Positions 51,701 to 57,885 of a stretch of DNA of 64,000 bases are shown here, in pieces (the first letter of the stretch is position 1; each line of letters starts with the position of its first letter). The notes beneath the pieces were generated by a model. It made no database searches and was not told where the DNA came from. It worked only from the letters and a program-made list of their open reading frames with translations. The stretch is from the NCBI RefSeq assembly GCF_000374445.1, contig NZ_KB894431.1, forward strand, positions 50,490 through 114,489, read 5' to 3'. A program made the translations under genes and the position numbers. Source of the DNA: Actinokineospora enzanensis DSM 44649 (GTDB taxonomy: Bacteria > Actinomycetota > Actinomycetes > Mycobacteriales > Pseudonocardiaceae).

Positions 51701-52929
51701 GCCTCGTGCAGTTCCTCGATCGCGCTGTCGAGGTCGCCCTGACAATCGGCGCGTTCTTGTTCGATTCCTTCGAGTTCGCGTTCGGCCTCGGTCAACCGGT
51801 CTCGTGCGATACCGGCCTGCCTGCGCGCGGCCGCCGCCTGCTTCTCCATCGCCAGCAGCTCGGCGTGCTGTTCCACCTCGGGACGCTGCTCCAGAGCCCT
51901 GATCGTGGCGACGTACCGGGCGCGGTCCAACCCGAGTTCCTCGGCTCGCGCGCCCAGGTCGGTGACCGTCTGTCGAGCCTCGGCCAAAGCCTCCGCGGCC
52001 TTCCTGCCCTGTTTCGTGACGTCGTCGTAGCGGGTGACGGCACCGCGGACCTTCGCGGCGACGAACCGGACCATGCGGCGGGCATACGTGCGGTACGCGG
52101 TGAGGAAGCGATCGATCTCCTCGCCTGCGGTGATCAGAGACTGCAGGTCTTCCTGTTCCCGGGCCAGTTCGTCGAACCCGCGGGCCAGTTCGTCGACCAG
52201 GATGTGATCGACCGGCGGGAGGCCGTCGCTCAGAATGCCGGTCAGTCGGTCGACACCGAAGTTCTCGCTGAGTTTGGGCCTGCGGAGCGTGATGAGCAGC
52301 TCGACCAGCGATCGGAACCGCTCGGCGGTCAGACCGAACAGACGCCTCCCGACCTCTCGGCGGTAGGCGTCCGCGGTCTGGAACACGGCATTCCTGCCGA
52401 CTCGCTCGACCAGGTCCCGTTCGTTGGCAGGCCTTCGCCCGCTGTCGTAGAGCCGGAGATCCAGGCCGACTCGCTTCTCGGTGAGGAAGTACCACGCGTC
52501 CGGGGCGCCACTCTTGGTGGCCTGGGCGCGCATCCCGGCGCCGATCGTGATGAACTCCGTGTCCCCGTTCGCGCAGAGCCTGCCGTACTCGCACCAGACG
52601 TACCCGATCTGGTGCCTTCGATCACCGTAGAGCAGGTTGTCTCGCATCGACCTCGCCGCGGTGCCGAACGGGTCGAGTCGGCGGGCGGTCAAGTTGGCAT
52701 CGAACAGGAAGGGACTGGTCACCTCCAGCACCTTGGTCTTGCCGCTGCCGTTGCGACCTCGCAACACCATTCTGCCGTCGTGGAAGAAGAACTCCTGTTC
52801 GTCGTACTGCCAAATGCCGATCAGTCCCATCCGCAACGGCTGGAAACGTCGACGGTTCGGCTTGGGGAGGTCGCCTTCCAGGAGCGCGGCCAAGGCCGCA
52901 TCGATACTCGTGATCGGCGTGTCGGTCAT
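48790..52929 (-). CDS. jetC: Wadjet defence protein JetC (SMC-like ATPase, TIGR02680-type)
   Basis: 1379 aa. N-terminal ATPase lobe: PLRMGLIGIWQYDEQEFFFH then Walker A GRNGSGKTKV (58-67). A long coiled-coil middle (about 260-1050), rich in Glu/Arg/Gln heptads, is interrupted by a hinge-like globular segment near 590-760. The C-terminal lobe has signature GSGGEKAVMLQLPLF (about 1255) and Walker B PVYLDEAFAGID (about 1288), then VLASHDEWGFH. It is the motor of a plasmid-sensing condensin. Length and lobes match TIGR02680 family members. It overlaps jetB by four bases. Confidence 0.93.
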   Translation of the reverse strand: MTDTPITSIDAALAALLEGDLPKPNRRRFQPLRMGLIGIWQYDEQEFFFHDGRMVLRGRNGSGKTKVLEVTSPFLFDANLTARRLDPFGTAARSMRDNLLYGDRRHQIGYVWCEYGRLCANGDTEFITIGAGMRAQATKSGAPDAWYFLTEKRVGLDLRLYDSGRRPANERDLVERVGRNAVFQTADAYRREVGRRLFGLTAERFRSLVELLITLRRPKLSENFGVDRLTGILSDGLPPVDHILVDELARGFDELAREQEDLQSLITAGEEIDRFLTAYRTYARRMVRFVAAKVRGAVTRYDDVTKQGRKAAEALAEARQTVTDLGARAEELGLDRARYVATIRALEQRPEVEQHAELLAMEKQAAAARRQAGIARDRLTEAERELEGIEQERADCQGDLDSAIEELHEAVSRAAEQATSSGLRIEHDLQVERLGTDPKSVRVLLQTVIDARKSAIRHARELRRAVEKAQGDFDRAQATRDDLAARRDESAEEVTRRQGELAAAVEVVSTAVASWLEDCREHLWNDLDLASLLDAVARAGEPGAPSLLTAVRSRSNQTELALLSARAAVEADHVAARRHRDQLGEERDRLMAERELPPPPPLVMRRDRAGDTLPGAPLWSLVDFVDGTPQPVQDQVEAALLGAGLLDAWVTPSGAALRPDTLDTFFRPTTPTEHTSLVGVLRPAGDSEVPTDVVVSLLESIEFAAAADLAGPGTWVSADGGWSIGPLTGRTEGGRASYIGANARAESRRRALAHLDQLLTETQGKIESLHGMISAFDDRLERLRAERDGCPADDQVREWRLAVDVTLREAGRLTVELGQSEKRLRARQVVLATATGQLTTYASEHSLGTSAEALETAGNALGAYRESVVDMTAVGERAMIRRTALASALGRVERQRDRHEAAEQEHRALTTEAAELTAEFESRNELIGAEIGQVMAELSRAKGKLAATDKEIEGVRQDNQQAAERLGVARGRLELIESDRRARAVDRSAAVDEYDKLRHHGFLELAQLFGQRADEPATLTQSVDDARRAEDALRGEDLSEKSRNAGRNLVDERFRDLQMRIQGPDWRPWGDNDGDLFVVRVTHNGVEETVPGLRAIIEAEVDTRRGYLDDRERELFADVLLGRMGEHLRQCRVEAMSLCDRMNDLLRDSTTASGLQMKLVWEADPEAGTDVNRAINLLDTRSARFLDDESRNQLVGFLADRVRKAREGDLVGDWRVHLREALDYRKWSRFTLEVRKGLGDRWSALNDATHQQGSGGEKAVMLQLPLFVAAAAHYKAAAATAPRPVYLDEAFAGIDAEMRGNCMRLLTDLDLDFVLASHDEWGFHREVPGLVTYSLYRDPSVPGVLTTPFIWDGETSHRLDDPALVADEPEADGGTLFDD

Positions 52930-54146
52930 GACTCCGTTCCTTCAGGGCTGTCCGGTGCGGCGAGGTCATCGAGCAGTCGTCCACCGGACACAGGGGGCAT
53001 CGGTGTGTCGGCCGAGGGGCGGAATCTGCCGAGCGCGGGCAATGCCCGCACCCCGTCTCCTGCCGGTTCGACCAGTCGCAGCGCATAGAGCACGGTCAAC
53101 GCGGCGCCGAGTACGGACTCGGGAGTCACGACACCTCCTTCGATCGTCTTGACCCGGCCCGCTACCTCGCCCGCCAGCCAGCTCGCGAGTTCCTCCAGCC
53201 TGTACCTGGCGATCACCGCGGCGGAGTCCGTCCCGACTCCCGGTTCGGCGGCCAAAGCGCCGGCCAGCAGCAGAGCGGCGAACTGCGGGGTGCGTTCGGC
53301 AGGGAAGCGGAGGTCGGTGAGTTCCTCGTCGATCACCGCAGCGCCCTCGGCGCGGATCTCCACTCGCACGTCCAGCACCTGCTCGACCTCACGGACCAGC
53401 GCGTGCCGCTGTGACTGGTAGTAGGTCAGCTCGTCGTCGGTCAACTCGTGCACGTACAGCACGGGCTCGTCGACGAGACGCCGCATGATGCCGTGACGGC
53501 GGCGGCGGTTGTGGCCGCTGGCCGTGTCGGGCAGCGGTTGCGCGGTCATGCCCGTGGGCGTGCCCGCCTTGGTCGGTGGAACCGGGCACGCCAGGATCAG
53601 CGCCGCCGCCCGATGATCCACGTCGTAGATCGCGTTGCCCTCGGCCTTCTCGTAGGCCCGTTCGTCCTTCTCGGTGGATGCGGCATCCCGGGTATGCACG
53701 AGCACCCCCTGGTCGACCAGTAACCGCAACGCGCGGACCAGATCACGCCGATCGCTGAAGACATCGGAATCGAACGAATTGATCTCCGGCCGGGTGCTCG
53801 CCAACGCTCCGACCATCTCGGCGATCTCGCTGATCACGACTTGGTCGCCGCATTCCTCCAACGCCGCCAGAATGAGGCAGTACAACACACAGGTTCGTTG
53901 TGTCGGCGCGTCGTGTTCGCCGCACCGCGTCCGAGTGGGAACCTTGTTCAATCGGATGACATCGCGGTCGACGACGAGCTCCCAGCCCAGGTTGTGGTCG
54001 AACCACTGCTGGAGTCTGGTCCGCAACTCGGGCCTGCGGACCGCCGCGGCGATATCGGCTGCTTCACCACCCGCTCTCAGCAGCGGGCGGGTGAGCAGCA
54101 TCCGCGCGGCGCGCCGCATGTCATCCAGATCCTCGTCCGCGGTCAT
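52926..54146 (-). CDS. jetB: Wadjet defence protein JetB (DUF2398/TIGR02678-type, KITE-like)
   Basis: 406 aa. N-terminal DDMRRAARMLLTRPLLRAGG and LRTRLQQWFDHNLGWELVVDRDVIRLNKVP, the TIGR02678 opening pattern. Then CVLYCLILAALEECGDQVVI, winged-helix-like LVRALRLLVDQGVLVHTRD, and a C-terminal domain with DTPMPPVSGGRLLDDL. In Wadjet complexes JetB is the KITE subunit bridging the kleisin JetA and the SMC protein. It overlaps both neighbours by four bases (ATGA), so stoichiometric expression is expected. Confidence 0.9.
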   Translation of the reverse strand: MTADEDLDDMRRAARMLLTRPLLRAGGEAADIAAAVRRPELRTRLQQWFDHNLGWELVVDRDVIRLNKVPTRTRCGEHDAPTQRTCVLYCLILAALEECGDQVVISEIAEMVGALASTRPEINSFDSDVFSDRRDLVRALRLLVDQGVLVHTRDAASTEKDERAYEKAEGNAIYDVDHRAAALILACPVPPTKAGTPTGMTAQPLPDTASGHNRRRRHGIMRRLVDEPVLYVHELTDDELTYYQSQRHALVREVEQVLDVRVEIRAEGAAVIDEELTDLRFPAERTPQFAALLLAGALAAEPGVGTDSAAVIARYRLEELASWLAGEVAGRVKTIEGGVVTPESVLGAALTVLYALRLVEPAGDGVRALPALGRFRPSADTPMPPVSGGRLLDDLAAPDSPEGTES

Positions 54147-55747
54147 CGGATCCCCTGACTGCGATCGATCACGGTCAGCTCGAAGTCCTCCATCGCGAGA
54201 TCACCTCGCTGCGTACGGACGGTGGCCCCTCGTCGGGAACTCCCGCGGCGCAGGACGATGTCCAACCGGCCGTCCCCGGTCCGTCCCCGGCGCAGGCCGT
54301 GGGCATCGGGTCGGGCTGCGAGCACGACGTTGAGGCAGCCGAGGAGCAGATCCAGTTCGTTGTCAGCCAAGCATGGCAACGCGGACATCCGTACCGGTGA
54401 CTGCCGTACGAACAGCGCGACCGCCGCGTCCACGACAGCCTGTTCCCCAGCGCGGCGGGCGGCCAACTTTCGCTTCGCGGCCTTCGGGTCGCCCACGCCT
54501 GCGGGACGCCCGGTGGTGGCCTTGGGACCGTGCTTACGCAGCCTGGGCTCGACAGGCGCTGCCGGTCCATCCCACCAGCTGGTCTTGGGGCGCGCGTCCA
54601 GATCGCTCTCCCGTGAGTGCGCGGCGCCGATGTGGCGCGCGGAATACATGCCGAACGCGGCGCGCCACATCATGGCGCGATCCACCGGATCCGAGGTTCC
54701 GGAGAACCAGGTGGCCAGGGTGAGCAGGTCGGCGGCGCGGTTGACCTTGCGGAAGCGGCGATCGTTGCGGCGCCGCACGATGGCCACGATGTGGTTGACC
54801 GCTTCCGCCGAACGATCCTGCAGGGTTTGCGCCACAGGTGGGCGATCGTGCTCCCCGAAGAACCAACTCCGGAGTCCGCGCCACTGCTCGTCGAGCAACC
54901 GCGTGTCCTGCTCGACCACCTCGACAATGGACATCCCGAGGACGGGTGTCGCTTCCAGTCTGGCCAGTTCCGGGAACAGCAGCACGATTCCGCCTGCCTC
55001 GGCGTCCTCGATCGCCTGGGTGATGGGCGCGGCGTACTGCAGCAATGCCATCACGAACGTACGCAGGTAGAGGACGACAACATCCTTGTAGGCGAGGAAG
55101 ATCTCGTCGTCGAGATCGGTGCCGGGCTCCAAGGCCCGGTTCAACCCCTGTACGAAGAGCTTGGCATTCTCCGAGAGCTGGGTGAATCCGTTGAAGACTC
55201 GCTGGACCGTCCCGTAGACGGCTGTCTTCCGCGCCCTTTCGCGGCCGTGCCCGTCGGGAGCCTGGCCAAGCTGCGTAACCAGCAAATTCAGCGAGCTCAA
55301 CACCTCCGGCAGCATCGACGACTGGAGCGCGCCCGCGGCGCCGAGTTCCTGGTCGATCGCGGTGAGAGCGCGGTGCACCTGGGCGCCTGCGGGGGTCAGC
55401 TGGAACAGGTAGTCTTTTTTGAGGTACTCCTGGTATGACCCTTTACGGTGGGTGTTGTGAATGCGATCCACGTTTCCCCACTCGTGGAGGTTGCCAAGCA
55501 GCCGCTCCACCGGCGGTAGATCGTCGCGCTGGGTGTGGCCCGCCAGCTTGTCGAGTACACGACTCGCGATCTCGGCAGTCGGAAGATGCAGGCCGAGCCT
55601 CGACTCTTCTTCGAGGAGTACGTCCAGCACGAGCCGATAGAAAGCCGCGTCACCGTTGTCCAAATAGGCCACGACTCGCATCCGACCGGGAAGTTCACCG
55701 ATCGTTCGGCCTTGCTGGTGAATATTTGCCTCGCCATCGGTGGCCAC
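54143..55747 (-). CDS. jetA: Wadjet defence protein JetA (DUF2397/TIGR02677-type, kleisin-like)
   Basis: About 534 aa from GTG 55747. MRVVAYLDNGDAAFYRLVLD is the family's conserved N-terminal core, with 22 residues before it. Then HLPTAEIASRVLDKL, LLGNLHEWGNVDRIHNTHRK (winged helix), KDYLFQLTPAGAQVHRAL, and a helical C-terminal region ending in DFELTVIDRSQGIR. The start is uncertain: TTG 55756 and ATG 55681 are also possible. It is the kleisin of the complex. First gene of jetABCD; a CACTAT/TATCAG -10-like sequence lies near 55806-55814 on the minus strand. Confidence 0.87.
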   Translation of the reverse strand: MATDGEANIHQQGRTIGELPGRMRVVAYLDNGDAAFYRLVLDVLLEEESRLGLHLPTAEIASRVLDKLAGHTQRDDLPPVERLLGNLHEWGNVDRIHNTHRKGSYQEYLKKDYLFQLTPAGAQVHRALTAIDQELGAAGALQSSMLPEVLSSLNLLVTQLGQAPDGHGRERARKTAVYGTVQRVFNGFTQLSENAKLFVQGLNRALEPGTDLDDEIFLAYKDVVVLYLRTFVMALLQYAAPITQAIEDAEAGGIVLLFPELARLEATPVLGMSIVEVVEQDTRLLDEQWRGLRSWFFGEHDRPPVAQTLQDRSAEAVNHIVAIVRRRNDRRFRKVNRAADLLTLATWFSGTSDPVDRAMMWRAAFGMYSARHIGAAHSRESDLDARPKTSWWDGPAAPVEPRLRKHGPKATTGRPAGVGDPKAAKRKLAARRAGEQAVVDAAVALFVRQSPVRMSALPCLADNELDLLLGCLNVVLAARPDAHGLRRGRTGDGRLDIVLRRGSSRRGATVRTQRGDLAMEDFELTVIDRSQGIR

Positions 55748-55917
55748 CGCCGACAACGCGACACGCCCTGCGGTGGATTCCTCGGGTTCCAGGTTGCACC
55801 CCCTGATAGTGTCCGGCTCGGATCGTTTCCCCGGAACACCCGGCAGGGTACCCCTCCTGGCGCCGGTGCGGCGTACAGGATTCGGTCGATCGTCGTCAAC
55901 CTGTCTTCGGAGGTGTC

Positions 55918-56507
55918 GTGCAGAACCCGTCGGCGTTGCCTCGCAGTCCGTTGTTGCTTCCGGACTGGCGCGGGCTGCGAGATGACCTCGACGCCGCCGT
56001 GTTCGTCGCAGACTCCTGTGTCTACCTCGGTTTATACCGGTCGCCAAAGGAGCCTCGCGGCGAGTTGCTGGCGGCGCTTCAGGCCATCCGGTCGAGGTTG
56101 TGGGTGCCCAACCAGGTCCAGGTCGAGGTGCTGGACAATTCCATGACAATATCGTCGGCCATCTTGCGTGACGTGCACGAGGAAGCCGACAGGTTCGGCC
56201 AGTCGATCAACAAGGCGGTTTTCGGCGTCAAGCGGACCACCCGACACCTGTCCGTGAGCGACTCGACCACAAGGACGGTGGCTGGGTCGAGCATCGGAAC
56301 GGGTACCTGCGAACCCACTCAGTCCTCGCCGAGGAGTTCGCCGCGGCTGCACATGCTCCCTTCCACGTGATGGGCACGTCGGATCTGGAGTCCTACACGC
56401 GTGGCTTGGCCGAGGTGGACGTCTGGGAAGACGAGCGCGACCGGAGCACGGCAATGGACGGGGCCGAGAAGTGTGAGCTCAAGCCGGTCAGGTCATTCTT
56501 TCGCTGA
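55918..56507 (+). pseudogene. Frameshifted, internally deleted PIN-like (PIN_8/DUF4935) gene
   Basis: From GTG 55918 (GGAGG four bases upstream) the frame reads LLLPDWRGLRDDLDAAVFVA, then DSCVYLGLYRSPKEPRGELL and LWVPNQVQVEVLDNS. These are the N-terminal third of the PIN_8 nuclease-like family, with its first acidic residue in VADSCVY. Near 56260-56275 the reading frame is lost and homology resumes in another frame: DHKDGGWVEHRNGYLRTHSV, AEEFAAAAHAPFHVMGTSDL, ending in SFFR at 56507. PIN_8 proteins are usually around 400 aa, so about half of the middle is missing. Divergent from jetA. Probably a dead RNase-type defence gene. Confidence 0.7.
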
Positions 56508-56858
56508 CTTTCACCGAGCGGGAACGCGGTCACCGATGGGGGCGTCGAACGGGCCTACCCGGTTTCGACATCGTCTCGGACACTTTCAAGATTCTTCTCG
56601 CGGTGGGTCGGGCTGGAAGCCACGTCGGGCGTCCGTTGGCCGAGTCGGCGATGATCCGACCGAGGCGCTCCCGCTCGATGGCCACATCCGCGTCGCCGTT
56701 GACGGTCCTGGTGAATCGTGCCGCCACGTTGGCGAGCCGTGCGCCTGCCCGACGTTGTTCCGGAGCCTGCTGCCGATCGGTAGAAACGACAGTAGTAGGC
56801 AGCCTCGCTCGATTCGGGCGAGGCTGCCTGTTCTGCGGTCGCGTCAGAAAGAGGCCGT
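56508..56858. other. 351-base intergenic region
   Basis: A 65-codon minus-strand frame at 56530-56727 (AARFTRTVNGDADVAIERER) reads like protein but has no start context, and I cannot identify it. It may be another remnant. The hairpin at 56797-56829 terminates the gene to the right. Confidence 0.4.
56797..56829 (-). terminator. Terminator hairpin
   Basis: 12-bp perfect arms AGGCAGCCTCGC / GCGAGGCTGCCT with a nine-base loop, 29 bases past the stop of the small minus-strand gene. Confidence 0.75.
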
Positions 56859-57113
56859 CTAACGTCGAAGCTTGCCGTGCTGAGTGAAGATCGCGTGTGC
56901 GGTCGAGTGGTTGAGCGCCTGGGCTTGGTGCTCAACCCGCAAGTGGTCACAGATTTCCGCCGCACTCCAGTCGGGGTGGCGGTGCATGTGGTCGATGAAC
57001 AAGTTCCGCACCGCCGGATCGACCGCGCGCACGCTGCTTGGCGGATCCGGTGGACGGTCGGCACTGTGGATCTCGGAGTATGTGCGTCGGCCGGTGTCGT
57101 CATCGTAATTCAT
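56859..57113 (-). CDS. Small hypothetical protein, possible HTH
   Basis: 84 aa from ATG 57113 (GAGG eight bases upstream); ATG 57119 is the alternative. Sequence: acidic N-terminus MNYDDDTGRRTYSEIHSADR, then a helical segment NLFIDHMHRHPDWSAAEICD, HLRVEHQAQALNHSTAHAIF. The latter could form a helix-turn-helix (W-S-A-A-E-I-C-D-H-L). No family recognised. It is followed by a strong terminator and is divergent from the atypical response regulator, so it may be a small regulator linked to the neighbouring DAC-STAND genes (inference). Confidence 0.6.
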   Translation of the reverse strand: MNYDDDTGRRTYSEIHSADRPPDPPSSVRAVDPAVRNLFIDHMHRHPDWSAAEICDHLRVEHQAQALNHSTAHAIFTQHGKLRR

Positions 57114-57254
57114 GGGCATCACCTCACCCGTCGACGCTAGGAACGCGGACACACGCGGGTCCATGACAGGTCTGGTGGCAGGGCACTGACATGGTTGGCG
57201 TGTCCGCACCCGCCGCGGCGGTCAGGGACGATGATCTGTCGGTGCGGTCGCCGG

Positions 57255-57881
57255 ATGGCCGCCGGGAAGGAACGCTGCGTCACCGTGGTCGCTCCGATCC
57301 TCGTCGTCGACCCGTTGCCCCTGTATCGGCGGGGAGTGGCCGCGGTCCTGGCCGCTGCCGGTCATCCCGTGGAGACACACGCCGACCCGCTGGCGTGGGT
57401 GCGCCAACCCGGCGATGTGGTCGTACTGCTGACCTTGCTCGTCGAGCATGACTGGGACGTACTTCGGCGGTTGTGTGCGTTGGCGGGTGCGCATGTCGTC
57501 ATTGCGGTGCTCGACGGTGGGACGACGGCAGGGGTGCGGGCGCTGCGCTTGGGGGCACGGTCGGTGGTGCCGAGGGCCGCGACCGGGGAAGTGCTGCGTC
57601 GGGCTGTGGTGGGGACGATCGAGGGCCAAGCTGTGATGCCCGCCGCCGTGGCCGCCGAATTGGTGGCGGGCGATCGCTCGGACACGGTCCGACCGGTGTC
57701 GACGGAAGAAGTGGCATGGCTGCGTCAGTTGGCGGCGGGAGTGACGGTCGGCCGGTTGGCGAGCGCGGCCGGGTATTCCGAACGGGCTATGTTCCGCTTG
57801 CTACGCGGGGTTTACCGACGGATGGGGGTGCGCACCAGGATCGAGGCGATCATGCTGGCGCGAGAGTCCGACTGGTTCTGA
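57255..57881 (+). CDS. Atypical LuxR-like regulator with pseudo-receiver domain
   Basis: 208 aa from ATG 57255, or 198 aa from GTG 57285 (AAGGAA 12 bases upstream). The receiver-like part, ILVVDPLPLYRRGVAAVLAA, GDVVVLLTLLVEHDWDVLRR, VRALRLGARSVVPRAATGEV, keeps the fold pattern. The phospho-acceptor position is Thr (VVVLLTLL where VVLLDL is expected), and the first acidic pair is reduced to V-V-D. The C-terminus has a NarL-type HTH (AWLRQLAAGVTVGRLASAAG, YSERAMFRLLRGVYRRMGV). So regulation is phosphorylation-independent. No kinase gene is adjacent. It converges on the DAC-STAND gene, whose 3' end is five bases away. Confidence 0.72.
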   Translation: MAAGKERCVTVVAPILVVDPLPLYRRGVAAVLAAAGHPVETHADPLAWVRQPGDVVVLLTLLVEHDWDVLRRLCALAGAHVVIAVLDGGTTAGVRALRLGARSVVPRAATGEVLRRAVVGTIEGQAVMPAAVAAELVAGDRSDTVRPVSTEEVAWLRQLAAGVTVGRLASAAGYSERAMFRLLRGVYRRMGVRTRIEAIMLARESDWF

Positions 57882-57885
57882 CCTG

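Noticed and set aside
56530..56727. 65-codon minus-strand frame between the PIN remnant and the small gene
   Set aside because: It reads somewhat protein-like but lacks a start context and homology; mentioned only as a possible remnant.
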